From assembly GCA_027563935.2 (NCBI GenBank), contig CM050448.1, positions 120,516,493-120,580,492 on the forward strand: DNA of 64,000 nucleotides, written 5' to 3'. Below are positions 1 through 10,499 of the stretch, one piece after another; position 1 is the first letter of the stretch; every line of letters begins with the position of its first letter. The position numbers were made by a program, and so were the translations under genes. Origin of the DNA: Costus lasius (lineage: Eukaryota; Streptophyta; Magnoliopsida; Zingiberales; Costaceae). The notes under the pieces were generated by a model. That model was not told where the DNA came from. It was given only the letters and a program-made list of their open reading frames with translations, and made no database searches.

Positions 1-948
1 TGGTAAAGTTGATGCGTCTCTCTTTTAATTTGCTGAGCGGTCATTAGTAATGTGAGAACTGAAGAATGAAACAAGGATGGTCACGGAGTTGGGTGCCTCT
101 GCTGCTCTGCACATCCTTGTCTCTTGCCACTCACACTGTCACACAAGAAGTCTATGGTCAGCTATTATGATTGACTAGGCCTACCTATTAATAAAGATCA
201 CCTCATAGAGTGTTTTAAATTAAAGAACCCATGGGCTCTGTTTCCTAAAAGAGAACAGAAAGAAGTGAGAAAACAATTTACGATGAGAATTGACAGAGTA
301 AATGGAGTATGGGAGAGTAGTGGGAATTGTCTGGAGTAATTGCGGGCAGCTGCCGATGCTCTTTTCAACCCTTACTGTCTACTCGAGCAGTAAAAGGCCA
401 CATTGAAGTCCTTAAACATGCAGCACCTCATACATGTTCCAAAAGCAGGGTTTCTGTCCTGTCTTTCTTTCAGAGTGCAGCACAAAAAACAATTGATCAG
501 ATGAGAAGAATGGAGCTTGGTGTTGGCGTGCGATACAGGCAAAGGCATGGACCTTGTCCTTACTTTACCCTTAAAACTCCATGAAGACGCAGGTCTGGTA
601 GCTGCATGCTGTGGAGTTAGGAACAAGGGACTGAGGGAGAAGTGTGATAACCTCCATTGCTGAATACTCGCATTCTTGATATCTCAGTCTGTCTGGATGG
701 TCTCTCCAGTGTTCATCTAGCTTCCTCTAGGACGACTTTGAGATGCCATGTGTTCTTGAGAAAGTACGCCAGATAATATGTTTGATCACCATCATCCTCA
801 GTGGAAAAAGATGTTGAGGAAGCAGTCACATAATTCTTTCTATCTTGGTATTGTTGCCATCAGACGCAGGTCAGGGACTCAGGTCGCAGGTCAGGGACTC
901 AGGTCTACATTAAAAAGCAGCATCACGTTGCAGTGTTGGACTCTGACG
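1..948. other. Left-edge intergenic stretch
   Basis: No convincing gene seen. Short open frames at 327-584 and 778-1041 show no recognisable domain. A 20-bp unit occurs twice head to tail at 865-904, a small perfect tandem duplication. The stretch may be UTR or spacer of a gene beyond the left edge. Confidence 0.5.
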
Positions 949-1075
949 GCCTGTTTCGGTGGGAGGAAAAAAATAGTAAAAAAAAAAAATAAAGAGAGAA
1001 AGGAAATAAGGAGGGAAAGAAATTATTGCTTTCCCTTATAGGCCCTATGTTTCAGTGAAAGAAAAGGAAATAAGA
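949..1075 (+). repeat. Left terminal inverted repeat of the captured-gene element
   Basis: This arm matches the reverse complement of 2897-2992 through the motifs GCCTGTTTC, GGAAAA, GAGAGAAAGGAAA and a second GTTTCAGTGAA. It is interrupted by an A-run at 974-991. The match is imperfect, implying age. Confidence 0.6.
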
Positions 1076-1541
1076 AAAGAGTAAAAAAATTTTAAATTAA
1101 TTATATTATACATAATACATAAATAATTAGTAAAATTATAAATATTATAGTTTGTTAATTATAAAAATACTATAAAATTCATATTAATTTGTATAAATTT
1201 TTATTAAAAATTATAAAAAATATAAAAGTACTATAAATTCTTATTAAAAATTATCAAAAATTTTGACAACATTTCCTCTATATTATAACACAATACATGT
1301 ATATACAATATAATAAATTTAACAAAATATAAATACACCACCAAAACATAAATATCATCAAGTCAACACATAAGTACCATAACATAAATTCTATACATAT
1401 ATTGAACTTCTTTGCTCATGTAATATAATTATTCAACTAATGTAGCTCTACTGCATAGAACAAATTGAAGCAGATGCAGCTGATCAACACCTCGAAAATT
1501 GGTTCCTAAGTGATTAACTCCAACAAATTATTAAAGATTAC

Positions 1542-1767
1542 TTGAAAAAATTGCAAATGCTTCCACATAGAAGATGGATTGTGCATGTGAAGATGGCATT
1601 CCTGGATCAGATCTTAAGCCAGAGACAGGTCTCTCATGGTTTAGTATCCTTTTCAGTGTGATTGAAAGCCACGAATTTATGATCGATCCAATTGCAGCCC
1701 ACAAGACCTCAGCATCACGCTTCCACAGAATTGCAAGGCCATAGAGAGCAGCCACTAACCACTTGCT
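1542..1767 (-). pseudogene. LPPE: Captured exon of a lipid phosphate phosphatase epsilon (LPPE) gene
   Basis: A single exon read on the minus strand, bounded by AG at 1768-1769 and GT at 1540-1541. It encodes about 75 residues of a PAP2-type phosphatase: a hydrophobic segment, then KRILNHERP (first phosphatase signature, KRxxxxxRP type) and GMPSSHAQS (second signature, PSSH). LPPE enzymes dephosphorylate phosphatidate in plastids. The transit-peptide exon and the C-terminal exons with the third signature (normally an S-R-x5-H block) and remaining membrane helices are not visible on either side, so it cannot encode a working enzyme. The preserved frame suggests recent capture or some constraint. 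It lies on the same strand as the HIP exons at 2397-2659. Confidence 0.7.
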
Positions 1768-2396
1768 CTGCCACCAAAAGCAAATAGAACCCATAAAAAG
1801 ACCGGACTGAGGATTATGATGTGTAAAGATATATAGAATGGATTTATGTACAAAATTCAATCTACTCCATGTACATCAATAATGATGATTAAAAATTCTA
1901 AAATGAAAACAACAAATGCTGGCTCATCTGTAAGTAGCAATTCTTTCAGATCAATCTGTAAGTAGCAATTTATATGTATAGTCATTATAAACTTTTACTT
2001 TCATTTTTGCAAGAACAATCATTCAAATCAACAAAACGTTAGTTATATATCTAACAGATCTTCTTAACACATGTGAAACACGTTAAGAAAATGAAAGAAA
2101 TAATAGTAATAAAGATCATAATACGTGCTAACATGAACCCAGCAAAAGAATCGCACAAAGCTGCAACAAAACCAATGCCCCGTACTTTGGACTGTTTGAA
2201 TCAAGAGGTTTAAAATGAGGAATATTCAACTTCCTCTATTTCCCTCACCCCACCCCCTAGTGCGCTTGCATATCAGACGATTATCTTGGCTCAAAGAGTG
2301 CAAAAAATAAATAAATGAACTAATTCCAGAGCCCACACCAAAACAAAGGCATAGCCTAGTAGGAGAAAAGACTAGGTATAGCGATTAACAGATTAC

Positions 2397-2659
2397 CGTA
2401 TTGTAACTCCGTGGAGATGCCCCAGTGCTGTAAGCCGCCGCCGGAAGCTTCGCGCCCAAACTAAATGCAGAAGCGAGATTTGCAGATTTAGACAAGTATA
2501 GGAACTGATGCAAGAATCTATCACGAGGAGATTTACTTTTTTTTTTTACCTCTCGAGGTAGTCGCGGAAGAAGGCGATGGCAGGGTCGGAGAGGACGGCG
2601 GGGTTCGCCTTGCACTGCTCCACAAACAGCCGCAGCTCCTTCAACTTCGCCGCATCCGT
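2397..2659 (-). pseudogene. HIP: Captured first two exons of a HIP/FAM10 (Hsc70-interacting) gene
   Basis: On the minus strand, 2659-2550 encodes TDAAKLKELRLFVEQCKANP and continues to FFRDYLE. This is the start of the Hsc70-interacting protein (FAM10) dimerisation domain. A GT donor follows. The second exon (2460-2397) begins after TTTAG, restores the serine codon across the junction (SLGAKLP) and ends at a GTAATC donor. In the intact family a methionine precedes the DAAKL-type segment; here that codon is ACG, so the normal start is lost. The TPR repeats and STI1 domain that follow in real HIP proteins are missing. GC content is far above the surroundings, and the upstream GC-rich 5' leader seems to have been carried along. 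Confidence 0.7.
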
Positions 2660-2896
2660 GTCGCCACCGCAGGATGAGAATGGAAGAAGTAGAGCGGCCG
2701 GCCCAGAAGTAGAGCGAGCGGGCGAGATTGCGGCGAAAAGGCGAGAGGGGCGATGACGCGAGAGCCGCGGACGAGATTGCGAGTGTCGAAGGCGAGAGTC
2801 GAAAGGGCGAAGGCGAATGAACAGGCTGAGAGGGCGAGAGGGCGGACGGAAATGAGGTTTCCGTCGAAATAAGAGGGAACACTTTTGGAGAGAAAG

Positions 2897-2992
2897 GCTC
2901 TTTATTTCCCTTCACTGAAACCAAGGAAATAGAAGGAAAGAATTAGATTTCTTTCCTTTCTCTCCCTATTTTCCTTCACTGAAACAGGCTGT
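2897..2992 (-). repeat. Right terminal inverted repeat of the captured-gene element
   Basis: Reverse-complement partner of 949-1075. It carries CACTGAAAC twice (around 2923-2931 and 2977-2985), matching the doubled motif in the left arm. A small internal palindrome of AGGAAAG/CTTTCCT sits at 2933-2965. Confidence 0.6.
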
Positions 2993-3960
2993 GAGAAATA
3001 ACTGAGGGTAGGGTGGTGACCTTTGGTTGCAAATGCCATGAGCTAGACTAGTCAAAGCCAAAAGGAAGACCTTAATTCCATAAGATTTAGCACCATAAAA
3101 TATAGAGGCATAAAGGTTCACCAAAGGGTGGAAGGATGACAAAAATAAGAAAACAACGAGAAGTGGAGCGATGGGGTTTAGGCCGAGGATTGATTTTGTC
3201 CATATACATTCAGAGACTAAAATAGAATGGGGACTGGAGGCATCAGGGATAAGATTTATAGTTTCCCCGGAGGAAGAGGGCGAAGAAAGCCGAATTAGAG
3301 GAATCTTCAAATGTGAATTTGACTGTCTTCAAATGCGAAGGAAGAGGGCTTGAGTGTGTATTTCTATATAAGACGTTATAATTAAGTTGGTTTGAGTTCT
3401 GAGTAGTTAAGGTTTTGTGTATCCACAATATTCGTTGGGTTGTGGGCATTTTTCTCATTTGTTAGTGTCTGTGTTTTGTGTTTTTTTGGTGTTTCTTTGT
3501 GGCCACTGCAAATATTATATGGTTGTGTCTAGGTGATTGTTAGAGTGTGAGTGCACTCTTGCTCTAGATTTTGGCGCGTAAGTAGAGTACATCCGCTGTT
3601 CTATTGTGTTTGTCGTGTGTGCCTCACATAAGTCTAGTGAGGAAGCTTATTCTTGCATAGGGCGTTTGCCAACGAGTGTGTAGAGAGGTTGAGGGCATGC
3701 GGCCAAGCCCAATCTGTCACTCGGGAGTGTTCAACACATAAGTGATTACTGAGTTTTCCTAGCATCTGAGATTGGGACACTAGGTAGGTTTGCGCAAATG
3801 GACAGTAAGGGCACACCGAGGTATTTAAGGGTACATGGGTAACTTACACATTGAGTGTGCCAACAAGAGTTTTGGGACTAGCGTGGGTTACGTGCACAAG
3901 ACCCGGGGGACTTGTTATTTTTAGGAGATTCTACATGGGCGCGCATTGAGGCATTGGGTT
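2993..3960. other. Intergenic spacer, no gene recognised
   Basis: Short overlapping frames exist on both strands (for example 2966-3310 minus, 3171-3353 plus) but none shows a domain, splice pattern or codon bias. Long GT-rich stretches at 3410-3560 look noncoding. Confidence 0.5.
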
Positions 3961-3966
3961 GAAGGA

Positions 3967-5200
3967 TCAAAATATTCTTGCCACCACTCTACAGATGAAA
4001 CTACTTATCAAATTACATGTGCTATTTTGAATTTTTTTTTTAAAAAAAAATGAAAGACTAGCCTGTGAGTCAAAGAAAACTGCAAAAGCAAATTGAAATA
4101 ACACCCAGAGAGATGCCCATACCTCAACGGTCCCATTTTTATCTGCAGCAAACCTTATGAAGCTGAACAGAAGAGTAGAGCATTGCTGGGCCAAGTAGTT
4201 GTTCTGCGTGTTGCCTGCCAAAAACTTACAAATCTATGTTAGAAATCAAGACCCCTTCTCAGCTCTGTCCATCTTTTCTTTCAGAATAGCAATTTCATAC
4301 ACAGCAAAGACCTAAGTGACGCCCTTCAATGCTCTTTAATATCTGACTAATACCTTTTTATAGCAAGCATTTATGAGATAAGACTATCTGATCTTAACCT
4401 TGTTATGGTGAGATTAGAAGAAAAAACAAGTTTTTTTGTTATACTATATTCTCTCAAATAATTTTTGGCGAAGTAGCTGCCACACTTAAACTAAAAAAAA
4501 ATCATTGAGAATTAAACTGAAATCTTAGGGGCAAACTAAAACTTCCTTTGCATAGTACCTACACTAAAGGTAAACAAGAGAACCTACCGAACGCTATAAA
4601 AGGTAGAGTAGAGCACACATTCCTTGCATTTGAATCCTCATAGCCAAATTAAGACTCGACATATAGCTAAATATATATTGAATAAAGCAGAACATCGCCA
4701 GCATCATCTCGCATTACTTGTAATGCAGAGGATTTGACACAGTGGGCACACTGCATCCCTCCACCAAGCTAGCGTTCTTCTCTGACCAAGTCAAACAACC
4801 ACTGCTGCCGAAGTCAACGGTGGCGACCGACCCGTTCTCATCTCCTGCAATGGCACTCCTCTGCTTCGCCTCTTGCGCCAAACCTAGCAAGGTGGCAATG
4901 AGCAGACCAAAGCATGCAGCAACAAATGCTTGAGCCCATCTCCAGCTCCTCATGGCCTAGCTATGGGCGTAGTCATTCCAAGAAATGCTTCGAGCAAGGA
5001 TCATCAAATGCTGCTTGCTGCTGATTAACTTTGCGAGAAAAGAGAACAAGAATCAAGGGAAAAGCTGAGAGGGGAAGGTTGAAGGCGGCAATTACTAGGC
5101 TTTCATCGGACGAGTTCCGTTGCATCGGCATCCGTCGATCAGTGATGCCACCAAACCACATTAATGGCGCTTCAATTCCCGTCTTCAAGGCAAACAACAA
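3967..5200 (-). CDS. Unidentified multi-exon gene, possible N-terminal signal anchor (partial model)
   Basis: Gene not recognised. Three minus-strand segments look like exons. (1) 4953 down to about 4714 starts with ATG and encodes MRSWRWAQAFVAACFGLLIA, a basic start and a hydrophobic core like a signal peptide or anchor, then a polar region with two cysteines. It can end at a GTAATG donor near 4712. (2) 4314-4255 encodes FAVYEIAILKEKMDRAEK after an AG. (3) 4216-4121 lies between TTTTTGGCAG and GTATGG and encodes an open 31-residue segment beginning NTQNNYLAQQC. The phases of these pieces do not join cleanly, so exons are missing or some calls are wrong. An ATG frame at 5200-4973 may be 5' leader. 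A MITE sits just upstream. It could be a real gene, a decayed one, or chance exons. Confidence 0.35.
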
Positions 5201-5228
5201 CTAAACAGAGGCAAAGGGAAGTACAAGC

Positions 5229-5655
5229 CACAGAGAACGGAGAAATTTTCTAAGCGCGTGTGTGCGCTTAAAAAGAGATAAACGGGTGGCTTAAATTTTG
5301 TATTTAAAATTTTTTTTTAATTTTTTCTTTTTAGAAATACTCTACTCCTTATAATCTATCTAATGGTATCAATTTAGGGTATTCTAGATTATATACATAT
5401 ATGAAATACCTTATGCAAAATTACATATAAAACAAAAAAATATTTTATGTATAAATTTTAATAGGATTTGCATAAGGTATTTCATACATGTATATAATCT
5501 AAAATATCCTAAATTTGATACCATTAGATAGATTATAAGGAGTAGAGTATTTCTAAAAAAAATTAAAAAAAAAAAATTTAAATGCAAAATTTAAGCCACC
5601 CGTTTATCTCTTTTTAAGCGCATATATACGCTTAGAAAACGCGCCCACAGAGAAC
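5229..5655. repeat. Target-site duplication flanking the Mutator-type MITE
   Basis: CACAGAGAAC occurs at 5229-5238 and again at 5646-5655, immediately outside the inverted-repeat element. Mutator elements normally duplicate 9 bp; the tenth shared base can belong to the element end. Confidence 0.75.
5239..5645. mobile_element. Mutator-like foldback MITE, 407 bp
   Basis: The element is almost entirely two long inverted arms of about 180 bp each. The left arm starts GGAGAAATTTTCTAAGCGCG. The reverse complement of the right end starts GGCGCGTTTTCTAAGCG. Both continue through GCGCTTAAAAAGAGATAAAC, GGGTGGCTTAAATTTTG and a shared ACTCCTTATAATCTATCTAA block. There is no coding capacity. Long arms, GG termini and a 9-10 bp target duplication fit a nonautonomous Mutator element. 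High arm identity suggests a recent insertion. It sits upstream of the minus-strand frames at 3967-5200, possibly in that gene's promoter or 5' leader. Confidence 0.8.
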
Positions 5656-8480
5656 AGAGTTGAACGCAACAGAGCACTGCGCTGTGTAAGGAGATGGAGA
5701 GTGTGGCAAGACCGCAAGAGCTGCAGGAGATAAGGCGGAGAAGAGGAGGAGATCATGGGATTAGTATTGAAGGAAAAAAAGAACGGAGAAGGACAAGAGG
5801 CTCCTCTTTCTCTGTTTTTTCTTCACTCTTCTTAGGACAACCCGCTGCATGCTCACAGAAAACAACAAATCCAGCCAACTACTTACACAGGATTGAAACA
5901 GAAAATAATTATTTATTTTTTAAATCACATGAATCAAATTAAATGCCATCCAATAAAACAGCTTAGACTAAAACTTCAATGAGGAAGGCTGGAAGGCTAT
6001 GCGGCCTCCTCTAAGATTTCGCCTCTAAGATTTCGATTCCTTAAAAAAAAAAAAAATTTCGATTCCTTGCATCTAGTAACACAATCAAATCCTAAATTGC
6101 TAGAGATTGTGGCATTATTCAAAATGGGTATTTTTATGTGTCAACATCGCTCCAAATTATTTAGTTATACGAAGTGAAATCATACTATTATGGCAACAAA
6201 AAACAACAATTATATATATAGCTACATGGTTTACAAGTTTTTTTATTATTCATTGCAATTTTAATGTTTAGTTATCCATGCATGGTAAAGAATGGTGCAG
6301 GTTCCAGCTATTAGCATCTTTAAAGCAATATAGTTCTTTCCATAATGCTTACGTAACTATAAGAACATTGGCACATACCTATCTCCACAAACTGAAGCTT
6401 GCTTTACGTTGAAACCGAAGTGGCATAATAGAAGCACCAGCACGATGTGTTGGCATTTCCATGTCCAAATTGTCAAAGGAAAAATGTAGGTACAAGTGTT
6501 TGGCGAATCATCCAATCACATTATTGAACGAATGCATGAACAAATGTTTCACTTTGCACAAGTAATACAGAAATTTTGTTTTCTTTGGGCAAGAAATTCA
6601 GAAATGTACTACATGTGCAGATATAAAGAAACATCAAATCTAAAGAGTATTTTTTAAGAATTTTTGGGATATAAAGAGTAATTGAGCTGTTCAGATTAAA
6701 ATGGCCAAAATTCATATAAAAGAATCACTAAATATGCTTCCGACTTTAAATTGCAGACAAAAAATATGTTGATAATGTAAGTGGCAAACAGCATTTTAAT
6801 ATTTTATATCATGGTACATTGAGTAAATAGATTGTAACTTCACTGAAATAACCTGGATTGACCATACCCGTGATTCAAGTATTTAACACTGGGGAGCCTT
6901 CAATTCTGCACAGTTATGATTTAGGAAGAAAAAAATGAAGTTTTTAGGTCAGCTACAAATCACAGATATTTGAGTTCAAATGCCGCACTTGGAGCATCGA
7001 AAATGTTTGGCATTGCTGAACCTGCAGAGATGTTAGGCTTGCACTAGTAAAATAATGGCAGTCTCCGGTGTAGTTGCAGGTGATTTAACAGCTAAAGGTA
7101 AAGTAACAGTAGGGTTAAGGGATTACAGCCAAAAGATTTCCTTGTGAAGTAAAAGAGAATCCACGTTTTCTGCAGCTTCAAGAATATTCATACAAGACAA
7201 CATTGCTAGATGCGCATGTAATAGTCAGAAGAGCAGTTAATGGTTATATATCAGGAGTTTGATTTGATACTTTATTTTTTATATATATAAATTGACATGT
7301 AGACATACTTCAGTCAAACCTGAACTGCAACAAGTAAACTAGTGATGTTGTCTAAAGGACTAAAGCCAGTACATGTAACTCAGTTTAACTTGACCTAAGT
7401 AAGTCTGTTACAGAAGCTTGCTAGATACAACTATGAGCACCTAAAAAGGGTCCTGTAGTTGTCATTCTGGATACGCAGAAGCAAGCTGTAATCTACACAT
7501 AATTCATAAAAATCAGATGTTGAGGTAGGAGTCTCAGAATTTCAAGTTCCTATCCATTATAAAAATTAGGCGCAAAGCGAATAGAGTAAAACCTATACAC
7601 TATCGAGAAGCACAAACAAATCATATAGTACAAAGAAGGAAAAATATACTCATGGGATGCTTTACAAACAAGTTTTTAATTGTAGCCATCAAAGCTATTT
7701 CAACGGGAAGATCATTTATCCAGAAGCAATTTTCTAAAAAATTCTTCCGACTGAACATATTATCAAACTTCGGATCACAATTCAATCAACAATGTATATA
7801 TATAACATTAAAATGGCGAGATTTCGAGGTGTTAAATGAGATACAAGTAATAAAATCACCTTCCATAAGAAAATGGTCATTATGCTAAAAAAAATTGCTA
7901 TCGGAAAACAACTTCCACAGCAGAGCACAAAGAAAACTATGCAAAAGAGAGACATCCACATTAACAAAAGAAAAAAAAAGTAAATTCTAGATGTGAACCA
8001 CAAAATAAGCAGGCAACTGAATTTTAAAAATTAAAAAATTATATTAAATGATAATTCAAAATTAGAACAAAGTTAACCAATTGATAAAAAATACACTACA
8101 GCTTGTAAACTTGTAGAAGAAGATTGTATACGCTACAAAATATGTTATTGCAGGACTTTCTTCGGAGTTCTCCACAATTCTTATTAGAAAAGAACTCACA
8201 CTTCTGATGCTTATATATGAAGGAGATGCCTCTGATCTACAACGAATAAGCCAAACTGGGATAATTTCTTTCCTTTGAACAGACCAGCATAAAGAATAAG
8301 TTATTGTTTGAGGTTCTCCAAAGAAGGATTCCAGAGGATTCTACTTGCCTGATCCTTAAAGAAGTCCACAATGTTACTTTTTTATTTGAACAGCTTGGAT
8401 TTTTGTCGTTTGAAGCCCCCATACACTTTATTCGCATCCAGAAGCCAAGGTTTTTTTGCAAACCAGATAATTGATGTGCA
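5656..8480. other. AT-rich intergenic region
   Basis: No coding region is supported. Frames at 5694-5942, 6521-6715, 7652-7888 and 7782-8003 are short, low in complexity and without family likeness. The part from about 8230 to 8486 is probably the 3' UTR and downstream flank of the ADA1 gene. Confidence 0.5.
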
Positions 8481-8486
8481 CTTCTC

Positions 8487-9725
8487 CTACCCCTCAAATA
8501 CGCGAACACATATTTTCTCAAGCAGCAGGGGCCAATCCTCACCAAGTTGTAGTGGGTTTACCTCCATTGCCACCTTAAAGTCCTGCATACTCACCACATG
8601 TATGCCTTCCAAAGGCCCAATCCTTCTTCGCATTTGGGTGTTACGTCCTGCACAGACACCATTTTTTGACTTTGCAACATGATCGGGAATTGGTTGGTTT
8701 ATTGATAACTGACAGGTTCTTACTTCAACTATCTGAACACATGACCTAATCAATCGCTTCAAATAAACATCTAACCCATTGTTCAGCAAGTTAGCACAGT
8801 CCATTGTAACTCCTTCCAAGCCTTGTGCTTCAGCCATTTTCTCAATTCGCATCGTCAGGAACTCAGTAGGGTTCAGTTCACTACAATCATAACTACTACA
8901 AAAGCTAGTGCCAATAGCACATGATGGCAATAGTGACTTTTTTGCCCCACCTTTGCTTGCCAAACAGAAAGGAATTCCCAGTGGGGCCCGAAGAGAACTT
9001 CGAAAGGACTTCATATCTCCTCTATTATCTGTGTTATGATGTAGAGGTGTAATTTCAGCAAATATATTGTTATCTAGAGAAGCCTGGTTGTGTGGAGATG
9101 TCTCTGTTATCCTAGCTCTCTTTGCTAGATGTTCATGATTCACATGCCATTGTTCTTGCATTGATTTACTCAACTCATCATTCTCATCCGGAACAACTTC
9201 ATCAGACAACATCATTGGCTGACAGGCAGCAACCTTCACTTTCTCACCTGGTCCTTTTATACTAAAACTATCAATTCCACTCCTAAACATGCGGGGCAAC
9301 TGTTGCAAGATAGCACCATTAGAGCAAGCTTGAGGCACTGACTTTGAGGCTTGTGTAAAAACAAGTCCATTGTCTACTCGAGGGGATTTGTTCAAGCCGA
9401 TTCCTGTTAACATCTGGGAGAACTTGTCGCGATGAAAAGGGGGAGGTATTTTCGCCTGACATGCATTTTGAAAAATCAGACGAATGAACTGATTGTGCAA
9501 GGGGAGATTCTCAGGGCCGAGTGTCAAAAGGCAGAGCTTGGAGAACTCACGCTTGCTTATCTTCAGCGACAGCAAACCATTCAGATAACTGAAGTACCGC
9601 TGTGCTCGATCCTGGCCGAGCCGCTTAACTATCTGTGACTTCAGGTCAGCAAGGTTACCACGAGAATACTTCAGTGGCGATGGTAGCAGCGGCATCTGCT
9701 GCTGCAGCATTGGTGGCTGCGGCAT
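8487..9725 (-). CDS. ADA1: SAGA complex subunit ADA1/HFI1-like, 412 aa
   Basis: Intronless frame with ATG at 9725 and stop at 8487. Plant ADA1 (SAGA-Tad1 domain) is a nuclear scaffold subunit of the SAGA histone-acetyltransferase coactivator and pairs with TAF12 through a histone-fold-like region. Evidence: the N-terminal block around residues 25-92 (LADLKSQIVKRLGQDRAQRY, then FSYLNGLLSLKISKREF) is typical of plant Tad1 proteins. Residues about 300-340 carry the second conserved block (DCANLLNNGLDVYLKRLIRS). The C-terminus contains LGEDWPLLLEKICVR, the family's usual ending. The low-complexity, Ser-rich middle is variable in the family. The length fits. The GC-rich sequence from about 9726 to 10480 probably holds the 5' UTR and promoter. 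The gene is compact and appears intact. Confidence 0.88.
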   Translation of the reverse strand: MPQPPMLQQQMPLLPSPLKYSRGNLADLKSQIVKRLGQDRAQRYFSYLNGLLSLKISKREFSKLCLLTLGPENLPLHNQFIRLIFQNACQAKIPPPFHRDKFSQMLTGIGLNKSPRVDNGLVFTQASKSVPQACSNGAILQQLPRMFRSGIDSFSIKGPGEKVKVAACQPMMLSDEVVPDENDELSKSMQEQWHVNHEHLAKRARITETSPHNQASLDNNIFAEITPLHHNTDNRGDMKSFRSSLRAPLGIPFCLASKGGAKKSLLPSCAIGTSFCSSYDCSELNPTEFLTMRIEKMAEAQGLEGVTMDCANLLNNGLDVYLKRLIRSCVQIVEVRTCQLSINQPIPDHVAKSKNGVCAGRNTQMRRRIGPLEGIHVVSMQDFKVAMEVNPLQLGEDWPLLLEKICVRVFEG

Positions 9726-10480
9726 CTTTCAGTGGGCAATATCCATTGAAACAACAAGCGAATCAAAAAGATCCAAACCGTCCTCTGCAGCTTTTATTAC
9801 CTCACAATGCCTTGGTAAAGACTAGGGTTTGAACCTAATTTTACAGAGAACCCGAGCTTTACAAAACTCACACCAACTCAGACACAGCAATGCAGGCAAG
9901 AATCTCATCTTGCAAAACCAAACCCCTCAAGATAAACAAAATGAAGAAGCCTCAGCCCTAAAGATGCATTTGGGAAACCCCAATTCTGAGGCAGAGGATA
10001 GCCCTAAAAACAAAGGGAAACAAATTGAAATCAATAACCATTTCGGCTCTCCCAAGTCCTCCTTGGTCGCAAGAACGTAAGAAAGAGGGCAACGGCTGAG
10101 TGATTCCAGGTCTGCGATCGCGGAGCCCACAATTGAGTCAAGCGGATCTCAGGTGCATTGCGGCCAGATCAAAGCGAGACGAGCCGCGAAAAAGGACAAC
10201 GAAGAAGATAAGCCAGTCCATGCAGAGGACGAGGGTGGCAATGGAAGAAGAGCGAGAGGGGATGGGAGCTGACCTCGGGGCAACTTCATTCGACGCCAGA
10301 GTAGATAGATTTCAACTTGCTCTCTCACTCCCTCCCCCTTGAGCGCTTGTTGTCCTCTTCTCTATGCCTCGCCTCTCCCGCTCCTCTTCGCCAGGAAGCC
10401 ATAGATCGAGCAAACAGTCTTCTTCCTCGTTGTGCTCTCTTCGCTCCCTTGAACTCGGTTCGCTCTCCTCACTGCCCTCC
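9726..10480 (-). promoter_or_regulatory. GC-rich 5' leader and promoter zone of ADA1 (approximate)
   Basis: GC content is higher than in the flanks and there are CT-rich runs at 10310-10400, typical of plant promoter and leader regions. Open frames here (9829-10080, 10100-10342, 10317-10655) show no protein family. No TATA box was assigned with confidence. Confidence 0.4.
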
Positions 10481-10499
10481 CGCAGCTACTTTCCTTCAA

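Larger units (their letters stand above)
949..2992. mobile_element. Putative gene-capturing DNA transposon (Pack-type)
   Basis: Two regions are inverted copies: 949-1075 read forward, and 2992 down to about 2897 read in reverse complement. Both begin with GCCTGTTTC, then an AG-rich GGAAA tract, then repeat the motif GTTTCAGTGAA a second time inside the arm. Between the arms, on the minus strand, lie two exons of a HIP/FAM10 gene and one exon of a plastid lipid phosphate phosphatase, each with splice sites. Terminal repeats enclosing pieces of unrelated genes are the hallmark of Pack-type elements in plants. The termini resemble PIF/Harbinger (Tourist) ends (GGCCTGTTT). No transposase is visible, and I found no clear target-site duplication, so the superfamily is uncertain. 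Confidence 0.6.

Noticed and set aside
2385..2924. A 179-codon minus-strand frame
   Set aside because: It runs through the HIP exon in the wrong frame and through the intron. The HIP reading frame and splice sites explain this DNA better.
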